Origin: Gammaproteobacteria bacterium RIFCSPHIGHO2_12_FULL_37_14
GTDB taxonomy: Bacteria; Pseudomonadota; Gammaproteobacteria; DSM-16500
Assembly (NCBI GenBank): GCA_001801485.1
Contig: MGXV01000020.1
Location: forward strand, 1 to 56,650
Direction: 5' to 3'
Length of the DNA stretch: 56,650 nt
The notes beneath the pieces were generated by a model. The model was not told the DNA's origin, made no database searches, and worked only from the letters and a program-made list of their open reading frames with translations. Made by a program: the position numbers and the translations under genes. Of the stretch, positions 1-8,055 are shown piece by piece; position 1 is the stretch's first letter, and each line of letters begins with the position of its first letter.

Positions 1-360
1 GCAGTATCACCACCACCGGCACCCAAGCTTATGATGGCGCTGTCGCCTTGAATGCAGACACTACATTGACCACCACCAATAGCGCGGTCACTTTCGCTTC
101 CACCTTAAATAGCAATTCAAGCACCGCTCGCGCCTTAACGGTCAGCACCGGTACCGGTGCCCAAACTTATACCGGCATCATCGGTGGTACCAATGCCCTC
201 GGCGCCCTCACCTTCACTAATTCAGGCACCAGCACGTTAAGCGCTGCGCTCACTGCAGCTAGCTTAGATACCGGTACAGGCACCACTGCAATCAATGGCG
301 GCAGTATCACCACCACCGGCACCCAAGCTTATGATGGCGCGGTCACCTTGAATGCAGACA
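1..360 (+). repeat. Two copies of a 60-bp coding repeat spaced exactly 300 bp
   Basis: Positions 1-60 and 301-360 differ at only two bases (41 and 45 of the unit), after which similarity fades. The spacing equals 100 codons, so the exoprotein is built of about 100-residue modules, and more copies probably lie to the left of the window. Confidence 0.85.
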
Positions 361-1661
361 CCACCCTCACCAGCGGCAGTGATATTTCCGCCAGAAATGG
401 CGTCAGTGGTGGCTACCATCTCACCCTCACCGGCTCCAGTGGTAGCAATGGTTTCACTCTTGGCGGCTCGCTTGTTCTAGGCAATGTGGCTATCAATGGC
501 TATTCTTCCGGAACCAATACCTTCACTCTCGATACCGGCGGCTCGCAAACCTGGACTGTTAGCGCTAGCAATGGGGGTAGCCTCAGCAGTATCAGCAGCG
601 TCACGGGGACTTTTACCTTCAGCAATATCGGCAGTCTCGTCGGTGGCAGCGGTAGCGATGCGTTCACCTTAAACGGCGGCACACTCACCGGCTCCATCAA
701 CGGCAGCTCCGGCACCAATACCTTAACAGCAGATAATGTCGCCAATAGCTGGTCTATCACCGGCGCCAATGCGGGTAATGTAACAGGCATCAGTAGCTTT
801 AGTAACATGCAAAACCTAACCGGCGGTACCGCTAACAACACCTTCACCTTCGGTAGTGGCAGCAGTATCAGCGGCACCATCAGTGATGCTAATACCAGCG
901 CAACCAATACTCTCGATTATTCTTCTTATGGCTCGTCCGTAAAATACATACTCTCTGGCAATTATGCCGGCAGTACTCAGAATAGCAGTGGTAGTACCAT
1001 CAGCTCATTCTCTAATATTAATAACTTAACCAATAGTTCACAAAGCACATTACAATTACCTAGCGGCTCCAGCAATATTGTTTTGACTAGTGCAACGGCT
1101 GGGTATATCACCAACTCCACCAATTTTAATAACATCGCTACTTTCATTAGCACCAGCGGCAGCGATACCGTGAACTTGCAAACGAGTGGTACTGTCAACC
1201 CCGACACAGGGCAAGTCGTCATTGGTGGGACGACGCTCACCTTTACTGGCTTCGGTGTAAATAGCTATAGTGGCGACATCACGCCTACTTATAGCAGCAG
1301 CACATCCAGCAGTATCAATAGCAGTCTTGCTTCGGTCAGCGTCATGACAGGCTCATTAGCAACCTCAAATGCTAACAGCGCTCCGACACTCTCCACCAGT
1401 AGCTCTAGCAGCTCTTCGAGCTCGACCAGTAGCTCCTCCTCCGACTCTTCTAGCAGCTCATCGGATTCTTCTAGCAGCTCATCGGATTCTTCTAGCTCCT
1501 CTGACTCCTCGAGCTCCTCTGATTCTACCTCCGCAAGCTCAACATCAGCGCTCCCCTCGGCCACTGCATTGGTTAACAACGTCATACAAATGACGCAAGG
1601 GCAATCTCAACAAGACTCCGCTAGCTTTAGTAAGCTAAAACCAACAACCGGATGTAAATAG
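1..1661 (+). CDS. Giant repetitive adhesin-like exoprotein, 3' end (partial)
   Basis: The reading frame is open at the left edge, so this is only the C-terminal 552 or so residues; the TTG at 48 is not a credible start. The visible part is almost wholly Ser/Thr/Gly/Asn/Ala with short beta-strand-like repeats (for example a TQAYDGAVTLNADTTLT motif that recurs after 100 residues) and further segments of the type LVGGSGSDAFTLNGG. The last 100 residues are a Ser run broken by Asp. This composition fits filamentous-haemagglutinin-like or autotransporter-like beta-helix exoproteins, but no secretion domain or barrel is seen here and the C terminus has no anchor motif. A signal or two-partner secretion domain would lie upstream. 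The cyclase and FecR genes that follow are typical company for such exoproteins (inference). Substrate or receptor unknown. Confidence 0.75.
   Translation, partial: SITTTGTQAYDGAVALNADTTLTTTNSAVTFASTLNSNSSTARALTVSTGTGAQTYTGIIGGTNALGALTFTNSGTSTLSAALTAASLDTGTGTTAINGGSITTTGTQAYDGAVTLNADTTLTSGSDISARNGVSGGYHLTLTGSSGSNGFTLGGSLVLGNVAINGYSSGTNTFTLDTGGSQTWTVSASNGGSLSSISSVTGTFTFSNIGSLVGGSGSDAFTLNGGTLTGSINGSSGTNTLTADNVANSWSITGANAGNVTGISSFSNMQNLTGGTANNTFTFGSGSSISGTISDANTSATNTLDYSSYGSSVKYILSGNYAGSTQNSSGSTISSFSNINNLTNSSQSTLQLPSGSSNIVLTSATAGYITNSTNFNNIATFISTSGSDTVNLQTSGTVNPDTGQVVIGGTTLTFTGFGVNSYSGDITPTYSSSTSSSINSSLASVSVMTGSLATSNANSAPTLSTSSSSSSSSSTSSSSSDSSSSSSDSSSSSSDSSSSSDSSSSSDSTSASSTSALPSATALVNNVIQMTQGQSQQDSASFSKLKPTTGCK
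1443..1520 (+). repeat. 21/18-bp tandem repeat coding for Ser-Asp tract
   Basis: Units start at 1443 and 1464 (21 bp each, one base different between them) and at 1485 and 1503 (18 bp each). Each codes for Asp followed by five or six Ser. Unit lengths are multiples of three, so copy-number change would alter tract length without frameshift. The tract lies just before the C terminus of the exoprotein and could act as a flexible stalk, as Ser-Asp tracts do in other surface proteins. Confidence 0.85.
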
Positions 1662-1684
1662 TATACAATTAAAAGATGGCGGTG

Positions 1685-1719
1685 CCCCCCTTCTTCGTCG
1701 AGCCTGCGAAGAAGGGGGG
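1685..1719. other. Perfect 13-bp GC-rich palindrome between exoprotein and cyclase genes
   Basis: Six C, then TTCTTCG (1685-1697), pair perfectly with CGAAGAA and six G (1707-1719) around a 9-nt loop. No T-run follows on the plus strand, so it is not a classical intrinsic terminator. It may be an attenuator, an mRNA-stabilising 3' structure, or one copy of a dispersed extragenic palindrome. Confidence 0.6.
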
Positions 1720-1757
1720 AGCCTAGCTATGAACAGTAGTTTCGTTAAGGACAACCG

Positions 1758-3956
1758 ATGCGAAAATGGATTCCTATCTTAGCAGGCTTCTTCTTAGTCG
1801 CGCTTACTTTATGGTCAGCGCTATCCAACTCCACACATCACCTCCTCGATCGTCTAGACAACCTAGCCTATGACATACAGTTACAAGCACGTATTTTGAC
1901 TCATCCCCACTTATTGAAAGAGAACTGGATTGCTATCGTTGATATCGACGATAAAAGTTTGCGAGCAGAAGGCCATTGGCCATGGCCACGCAATATTCTT
2001 GGCACCTTAGTTGGCACCCTACAAACACAAGGTGCCGTTGTTATTGCTTTCGACATCCTCTTTCCCGAAGCAGAACCTAATGCAGCAACCACAGTACTGC
2101 AAGGATTACAGCAGAAGAAACTAGCCACTCCCTCACTGGAATCGCTATTAGAAAAAACCAAACCTTACTTTGATACGGATAAGATTTTTGCAGAAGCGCT
2201 CACCAAAGCCAATGCTATTCTGGGTATAACTTTTGACTTTCGACCACAAACATCCGGCTTGCTTCCAGCGCCCTTATTAACACTCTCCCCCAGTGATTCA
2301 CGTCAGCTGAATTTAATCAGTGCCAATGGCTACTTAAGTGATATTCCTGTCCTCATGCGAGCAGTTAAGAATGCCGGATTCTTAAATATCTTTCCTGATA
2401 ATGATGGTATTATCCGTCGCGCACCCCTCATTCTCGAGTATCAAAATGGCATTTATCCTTCTCTTGCCCTAGAGACAGTACGCCTATTTTTAGGCCAAGA
2501 CATTCGCCTTATTACCCCCGTCTACGGGAAAGAAAAAAAGATAGAGGGCGTCCAATTTGGACAAACCATTATTCCAACTGATGCCAAAGGACAAGTGCTA
2601 ATACCCTTTTTGGGCAGAAGTTATACTTTTCCCTATTATTCAGCGACGGATGTCTTACATAACAAAATTCCTGCTGATGCATTAACCGGCAAAATCGTCT
2701 TCATTGGTTCATCGGCAACAGGATTAGGCGATATAAAAACGACTGCCATTCAAAACACTTACCCTGGAGTAGAAGTGCAAGCTTCGCTCGCCAATGGCAT
2801 CATAGAGAATAAATTTTCTTATCAACCCGAATGGGCCATAGGTGCGAATATTCTATTAATTATCGTATTAGGCTCACTCGCGGCTGCCTTTCTTCCTTAT
2901 TTTGGTCCGCGAACACTGTGTATACTGATTGTGTGTATACCGATTATATTGTTTTCTATTGCTAACTTCATCTGGGCTGCCACCGGATTCATTTTATCTC
3001 CGCTCCTTTTAACTTTTTTGTTAGTCGCTATTGCTATTTTAAACACTCTCTATGGCTATTTGTTCGAATCACGACGTCGCGAACATTTAAAGTCTATGTT
3101 CGGTCAATATGTCCCCGCAACGCATATCGATGAAATGTTAAAACACCCCAGCAGCGATAGTCTGCGCGGTGAGGACAAAGAAATGACTGTATTATTTGCC
3201 GATATTCGCAGCTTCACCACGCTATCTGAAGGCTTAATAGCAGCCGACTTAAAAGATATGTTAAATGCTTTTTTCACCCCCATGACAAAAATTATTTTTA
3301 AACATCAAGGAACCATAGATAAGTATGTAGGAGACATGATTATGGCTTTCTGGGGCGCTCCGTTAACCGATAAACAACACGCAAAACATGCCATTGCCGC
3401 CGCCTTAGAAATGCAGCAAAAAGTAAAAGAATTAGAGCCTATTTTTAAACAAAAAAACTGGCCCACCGTGCATATTGGCATTGGTTTAAATACCGGCACC
3501 ATGAGCGTCGGCGACATGGGCTCACAATTCCGTCGTAATTATACGGTGTTAGGTGATGCCGTCAACCTAGGCTCTCGCGTTGAGGGACTCACCAAATATT
3601 ACGGGGCGAATATTATCGTTACTGAAACTACGCGGAAAAATCAATCTCACACTGTTTTTCAACTCTTAGATTGTGTCCGTGTCAAAGGTAAAAAACTGGG
3701 TATTAAAATTTATGAACCACTGTGTAGTGAAACAATAGCAACCCCAGCATTAAAACAAGAGCTCTCATTACACGAAACAGCCATGCAAGAATATTTCAAT
3801 CAACACTGGGATCAAGCACAACAAGCTTTTCAGCAATTGCTTACTATCAACCCTGAGCGAAAACTGTATCCACTGTATTTAGAGCGAATTGAGAACTTCA
3901 AACAAAATCCACCACCGAGTGACTGGAGTGGCATATACACACATCTAACCAAGTAA
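1758..3956 (+). CDS. CHASE2-domain class III adenylate cyclase
   Basis: Predicted inner-membrane sensor that makes cAMP from ATP. One N-terminal membrane segment (about 5-22) is followed by a periplasmic CHASE2 domain (about 30-345, with the typical IVDIDDKSL and WPWPR stretches), then three closely spaced membrane segments (about 355-440) and a cytoplasmic class III cyclase domain (about 472-650). The two metal-binding aspartates are visible as FADIRSF (D482) and YVGD (D526). K522 before YVGD and the Asp of LGDAVN fit ATP rather than GTP specificity. A C-terminal tail of about 70 residues has a TPR-like look. AAGGA at 1747-1751 supports the ATG start. Length (732 residues) is normal for the family. 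It follows the exoprotein gene by 96 nt and converges on the FecR-domain gene, a recurrent neighbourhood for CHASE2 cyclases. The sensed ligand is unknown. Confidence 0.93.
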   Translation: MRKWIPILAGFFLVALTLWSALSNSTHHLLDRLDNLAYDIQLQARILTHPHLLKENWIAIVDIDDKSLRAEGHWPWPRNILGTLVGTLQTQGAVVIAFDILFPEAEPNAATTVLQGLQQKKLATPSLESLLEKTKPYFDTDKIFAEALTKANAILGITFDFRPQTSGLLPAPLLTLSPSDSRQLNLISANGYLSDIPVLMRAVKNAGFLNIFPDNDGIIRRAPLILEYQNGIYPSLALETVRLFLGQDIRLITPVYGKEKKIEGVQFGQTIIPTDAKGQVLIPFLGRSYTFPYYSATDVLHNKIPADALTGKIVFIGSSATGLGDIKTTAIQNTYPGVEVQASLANGIIENKFSYQPEWAIGANILLIIVLGSLAAAFLPYFGPRTLCILIVCIPIILFSIANFIWAATGFILSPLLLTFLLVAIAILNTLYGYLFESRRREHLKSMFGQYVPATHIDEMLKHPSSDSLRGEDKEMTVLFADIRSFTTLSEGLIAADLKDMLNAFFTPMTKIIFKHQGTIDKYVGDMIMAFWGAPLTDKQHAKHAIAAALEMQQKVKELEPIFKQKNWPTVHIGIGLNTGTMSVGDMGSQFRRNYTVLGDAVNLGSRVEGLTKYYGANIIVTETTRKNQSHTVFQLLDCVRVKGKKLGIKIYEPLCSETIATPALKQELSLHETAMQEYFNQHWDQAQQAFQQLLTINPERKLYPLYLERIENFKQNPPPSDWSGIYTHLTK

Positions 3957-3973
3957 TGAACGCTTCCCTCTTG

Positions 3974-5284
3974 TCATTGAATACAGAATGAATCGACAGG
4001 ACCTTTAGGTGTTGTCGGTATCACTGACTTAGTCGGTGCAGGAGTACCAACAGCCGTTGGGGCACTCATAGCCGCTCCCGCTGACGGGGTACCAATACTC
4101 ATTCCTGATGAAGTTCCGGTACTCGTCCCTGTGGTAGTACTCGTTGTCGTTCCTGTGCCACCCGTCGGAGCGGCTCCCGCACTGCCACCGCCAGTACCAC
4201 CTTTATCGCCGCCCGCTGGCGCTCCCGCATCACCGCCAGTACCACCTTTATCGCTACTGCTCGCCGTAGTTCCTTCTCCCCCACCTGTGCTGCCATTATC
4301 GCTGCCCGCTGCCGTCTCATCACCTTTCTTACCTTTATCACCTTCAGCCGCCGCAGCCTCTTCTCCACCGCTTGTGCCGCCAGTCGCTGCCGCTCCCCCC
4401 ACACCACCACTAGTGTCACCACCATTAGCACCGCCGCTTACTGGGGGCTGAGCTGAAGTATTATTCTCAGGCTGCTTCATCGTAGCGGAAACAGCAGGAA
4501 CAACGGGAGTACCTGCTGAAATAGCAGGAATAATCGTTGGGTCACGTTGAAAGACCACCGGTGGCACAGACACCACTGTCGCAACCTGCGCTGCATTATT
4601 AACTTCCGCGTAAAATTGTTTAGTTTGGGCATTCAATTCTGTGACACCACCACCGTTAGTTATATCAATACTACCTACCTTTAATTGAACTTGTAATTTT
4701 CTATTGCTATTAGGATCATAAAATACAGAAAAGTCCGTCCCACGCACACCAATGGTTGCCACTGGCGTCTGAATCTTATAATTTTTAGGCTGGGTCTTAC
4801 CTACCCATCCCGTGACTGTACGAAAACCCCCGGTTACTAAGTTCATTCCATACTTATTACTGGCATCGCTAGGTTTGGCAGAATTAAAATGATACTCTTT
4901 AATTTGAAAAGTGGTCTTTGGGTGAAATGCCATCAAACTATTATCGGTAAAAACAACCTGTGCTTGACTCTTATCCCCAGTAAATAGGGTATCATGCAAA
5001 TAAATTACCGAATCACGCTGTAAATTACGTTGTTTTTTATCAGCAGTCTCCGCTTTGAAATCCCCTTTTACCCACACTACATGCCCGACTATCTGTTGCC
5101 CAGCAGCAACTGGCGGCGAGACTGTTGGCGAATCGGTCGCTGCATTCTCTACCTTGGCCGAGGTAGCCTGAGCTGGCGTTGATTGTACTATCGATGTAAC
5201 CGGCGGGTTTTGAGCATAAGTTGGCATGGTGGCGAAGGTAAAAAAAGCCAACAGTATCAATGCGATAGAATTATTAACTACCAT
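3974..5284 (-). CDS. Secreted FecR-domain protein with Gly/Ala-rich tail
   Basis: I start it at ATG 5284, which places a clean signal peptide at the N terminus (hydrophobic SIALILLAFFTFA, then a likely cut after PTYA). A TTG at 5335 in the same frame has an AGGAGG 15 nt upstream, which is too far. After a Pro/Thr/Ala linker comes a FecR-type domain (about residues 65-205 of the short form), with features such as KTTFQIKEYHF and VATIGVRGTDFSVFYD that are usual for periplasmic FecR domains. The last 170 residues are low-complexity Gly/Ala/Thr/Ser with charged interruptions (DKGKKGDE). There is no anti-sigma transmembrane helix, so it is not a regular FecR sigma regulator; the CHASE2-associated group is probably exported to the envelope or surface. 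Its gene ends 18 nt from the cyclase gene, tail to tail. Confidence 0.82.
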   Translation of the reverse strand: MVVNNSIALILLAFFTFATMPTYAQNPPVTSIVQSTPAQATSAKVENAATDSPTVSPPVAAGQQIVGHVVWVKGDFKAETADKKQRNLQRDSVIYLHDTLFTGDKSQAQVVFTDNSLMAFHPKTTFQIKEYHFNSAKPSDASNKYGMNLVTGGFRTVTGWVGKTQPKNYKIQTPVATIGVRGTDFSVFYDPNSNRKLQVQLKVGSIDITNGGGVTELNAQTKQFYAEVNNAAQVATVVSVPPVVFQRDPTIIPAISAGTPVVPAVSATMKQPENNTSAQPPVSGGANGGDTSGGVGGAAATGGTSGGEEAAAAEGDKGKKGDETAAGSDNGSTGGGEGTTASSSDKGGTGGDAGAPAGGDKGGTGGGSAGAAPTGGTGTTTSTTTGTSTGTSSGMSIGTPSAGAAMSAPTAVGTPAPTKSVIPTTPKGPVDSFCIQ

Positions 5285-5374
5285 ACCCGCCCCCAACTTG
5301 GAGCTACTGATGCCTAAAGTATAGCATTTATACAAAGTTGAACCGCTCTCCCTCCTGTAAAAAAGGGCGATAGC

Positions 5375-6388
5375 TCATAGCTGTTTTCCATATTTATACT
5401 CAGTGATTAGATTTCGATCTGTGACCACTTCAAATTGTCGGCCCAACCTAGCAAATACGGCTTGAATACTACTAAGAGTAACAATGGGTTCCTGCAAGTA
5501 TCCAGCAATAACTGCATCACTATGCTGGGGAAACAATAGCTCGCTTGACGTGGATAATCTTGGATAGCCTGGAGATAGCCAGGGTTAATTCCAATTACAT
5601 CAATATGCTGCACATCGGGGAAACTAGTCACAATCTTCAGCCAAGATCCAATCGATAGCCCGATCATCAACACACCTTGCGGATGTTCATGTAGGGCAGA
5701 CATAATTAGAATACGATTGATGCCATTAGAATTAACAATAGGATTCAGATTAGTACGGCCATCATATACATTTCCACCTGTGACTACATCTGAGTCATCC
5801 CCATGATAGACCATCACAATACCATGCTGATTTTCAACAATCCGTTTAACTATACCTAGTGGATCAGCTACTTTCTCAATAAGTAAACTGCTACTTAATA
5901 TTGAAAATACACCTAAGACTAGCAGCGTGCCAAATGTACTAAATACTAGAACTGGCATTCGCACAAGCGTGACTAAGCAATACACTGCCCAGATACTCAA
6001 GCAGATTCCCACTGAAAAAACCAAACAACGCGATGCCAAGCTCAATGAGAGTGTACAAAGCAAGAAGCCGCTTAGACCAAGTGTCCGCGAGATATCCACC
6101 ACACAAACCACCGACACCTAGCCCAAACATAAATACTGAAACAATAATAGTAATGGATTCAAGGTCAGCACCAAATGCTGTAAATAACATTCGCTGCCAG
6201 ATAACTTGGTAAATTAGTGCAGAACATCCTGAAACAAAAAATAGTATAAAAAGAATAACGTGGATAGTGAGGGGACGGAAAGAGACCTCCCTCAGCATAA
6301 ATAATGCAGATAACTTTTCCATGAATAATCCGCGCTTACCATAATGAACCCTTTCGAGAGTAACACAGGCACATAGTCGTTTCATCAT
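5375..6388 (-). pseudogene. Decayed membrane spermidine-synthase-like (MFS/SpeE fusion) gene
   Basis: Three pieces in different frames make one damaged gene. The 5' piece (6388 to about 5939) codes for the N-terminal helices, including SGCSALIYQVIWQRML, which is typical of the membrane-bound spermidine-synthase-like family. It stops early. The middle piece, in another frame (about 5985-5535), carries the start of the SpeE-like domain: VVTGGNVYDGR, SNGI, VLMIGLSIGSWL and INPGYLQAI. About there the frame breaks again, and the true C terminus (VTDRNLITEYKYGKQL) is read in a third frame down to a TGA at 5375-5377. Intact relatives are longer (I recall about 500 residues or more), so part of the membrane region and most of the synthase core are also deleted. 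Two frame changes plus deletions make a sequencing error an unlikely cause. Confidence 0.82.
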
Positions 6389-6508
6389 GCATCAGCAGTT
6401 CCCGCTGAATCTGTCATTATTTTATTGACAGCCATTTTATCCATGATATCATCAGAAAGTTTGTGTGCCGATTTTTTCCACCAACACCCAGAAAGGAGGA
6501 ATCCCACT

Positions 6509-7363
6509 GTGCAAGATCTTTTTAGTTATAATCATATTATCCGACAGTTACGTTATTTCTTCCAAGAGAAAAAAGGCTTTATCGAGGTACCAGCTCAATC
6601 ACGCCTCTCTATTCTTGCCGCTTGTGAAGATCCAGAGACCATCAGTCAATTTGTTTTTAGCGGGGTCAATTATCCTCTGCCACAAACTGGCCAAATGTGG
6701 CTAGAAGCAGAGATTCTTAAAAACCCCGGCATTCCCGGGGTTTTTTGTAGCACGACTAGCTACCGCAATGAACCATTCCCCATTCCAGGCCGACATGACA
6801 AAATCTTCCCCATGTTTGAATTCGAATCCATGGGCGGAATGGATAACTTAAAAAAACTTGAAGCTGAGCTATTAGAGTTTTTAGGCTTCCCAACGCCTGC
6901 TTCCTGCCCATATGAAGCTATGTGCCAACGCTACGAAACCCAAGAGCTCAAGTCAGAGCATGAGCTGATGTTGCAGCAAGATTTCGGCAACGTGATCAGC
7001 CTGGAACACTTTCCACAACGCACTCACCCCTTCTGGAATATGAAGCGCGGTGACAATGGCACTTACAACAAAGTAGATGTCATTCTTTATGGCATGGAAA
7101 CTATCGGCTCTGCTGAGCGGTCATCCAACGTGGAAGAAATGCGTCATAACTTCTACACCATCTCTAATGGTCAATATGCTAAGTTATTATTCAACGCCTT
7201 TGGTGAAGCGCGGGTGAAGAAAGAGCTAGATGAATATCTCGAACTCTCTATGTTCCCACGCTTTGGCGGTGGCATCGGCATAACACGCATGGCACGTGCC
7301 ATGAAATTAGCCGGGCTCATTCCAGCGCACGATATGGAAGAAAAACAAGAAACAATGGCGTAG
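6509..7363 (+). CDS. Class II Asn/Asp-tRNA synthetase-like paralogue without anticodon domain
   Basis: The open frame runs up to a TTG at 6425 and an ATG at 6443, but neither has a ribosome site. An AAGGAGG at 6493-6499 sits 9 nt before GTG 6509, so I take that start (284 residues). The protein is only a class II catalytic core: motif 2 as SYRNEPFPIPGRHDK (motif 2 Arg at about 86) and motif 3 as GGGIGITR (about 253-260). It has no N-terminal OB-fold anticodon-binding domain, so it should not charge tRNA in the normal way. Relatives of this kind include the archaeal AsnA-type asparagine synthetase derived from AsxRS, and other amino-acid-activating paralogues. Substrate is unknown; aspartate or asparagine activation is a guess from the fold. 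It precedes the pyrEF pair after a palindrome. Confidence 0.8.
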   Translation: MQDLFSYNHIIRQLRYFFQEKKGFIEVPAQSRLSILAACEDPETISQFVFSGVNYPLPQTGQMWLEAEILKNPGIPGVFCSTTSYRNEPFPIPGRHDKIFPMFEFESMGGMDNLKKLEAELLEFLGFPTPASCPYEAMCQRYETQELKSEHELMLQQDFGNVISLEHFPQRTHPFWNMKRGDNGTYNKVDVILYGMETIGSAERSSNVEEMRHNFYTISNGQYAKLLFNAFGEARVKKELDEYLELSMFPRFGGGIGITRMARAMKLAGLIPAHDMEEKQETMA

Positions 7364-7376
7364 TTATTAACATTTT

Positions 7377-7416
7377 CACCCCTCCGTCGAAATGACGGCA
7401 ATGACACGGAGGGGTG
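7377..7416. other. 11-bp stem palindrome upstream of pyrE
   Basis: CACCCCTCCGT (7377-7387) pairs perfectly with ACGGAGGGGTG (7406-7416) around an 18-nt loop that contains a second small ATGACGGCAATGAC repeat. It lies 13 nt after the stop of the AsxRS-like gene and 33 nt before pyrE. No T-run follows directly, so it may be a weak terminator or attenuator, or an extragenic palindrome copy. Confidence 0.55.
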
Positions 7417-7449
7417 GAAAACTTTACTTACCTTTTAAAGAGCACCCCC

Positions 7450-8055
7450 ATGCAATCGACAGAATCTCAGGTGATTTCCACTCTTTATAAAATTGGCTCC
7501 GTACGTTTCGGCCAATTCACTTTAAAGAGCGGGCAGATTTCACCGATCTATCTTGATCTCAGAAAAATTATCTCCTACCCAGATTTATTGCAAAATATCG
7601 CCGACCTCATGTGGGGAAAAGCGCGTAACTGCCAATTTGATCTCATTTGCGGCGTGCCCTACACAGCATTACCTATGGCTACCGCATTATCACTGAAACG
7701 TGACATCCCCATGATAATGCGTCGCAAAGAACAAAAATCTTACGGCACCAAACAAAAGATTGAAGGTGTATTCCAACCTGGGCAATCTTGCTTAATTATT
7801 GAAGACGTCATTACCACCGGCAGCAGTATTTTAGAAACCATTGAAGACTTAACGGCAGCCCACTTAACTATTCGTGACATCATTGTCTTTATCGATCGCG
7901 AACAAGGCGGCAAATCAACATTAGAAAACCAACACTACCGCCTACAGCCTATTTTCACCCTAACTGAGATTCTTCATCATCTATTGGAAGCGGAAATTTT
8001 ACCCCCCGATGAATCTACCACTGTCCAACAACTCATTGTCGAGAAAAGCACATGA
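7450..8055 (+). CDS. pyrE: Orotate phosphoribosyltransferase, UMP-synthase type
   Basis: Converts orotate and PRPP to orotidine 5'-phosphate in de novo pyrimidine synthesis. ATG 7450 gives 201 residues and the normal N terminus; an upstream TTG at 7414 has nothing to support it. The PRPP loop is LIIEDVITTGSS (about 115-126), and the active-site stretches LKSGQISPIYLDLR and ICGVPYTALP are present. These stretches match, from memory, the OPRT half of animal UMP synthase more closely than the E. coli type PyrE. The stop codon overlaps the pyrF start (ATGA), so the two are translated together, in the same order as the domains of the fused eukaryotic enzyme. Confidence 0.95.
   Translation: MQSTESQVISTLYKIGSVRFGQFTLKSGQISPIYLDLRKIISYPDLLQNIADLMWGKARNCQFDLICGVPYTALPMATALSLKRDIPMIMRRKEQKSYGTKQKIEGVFQPGQSCLIIEDVITTGSSILETIEDLTAAHLTIRDIIVFIDREQGGKSTLENQHYRLQPIFTLTEILHHLLEAEILPPDESTTVQQLIVEKST

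Noticed and set aside
1289..1585. Minus-strand frame of 98 codons rich in Glu and Leu
   Set aside because: It is the antisense reading of the Ser-Asp repeat tract; low complexity and no ribosome site.
4099..4451. Long frames on both strands over the Gly/Ala-rich tail of the FecR protein
   Set aside because: They follow from the GC-rich low-complexity codons of that tail; compositions are not protein-like.
5407..6117. Reading 5407-6117 as an intact membrane protein gene
   Set aside because: Its N-terminal third is an out-of-frame reading of the neighbouring piece, and its last 45 residues are also out of frame; the homologous C terminus is in another frame to 5375.
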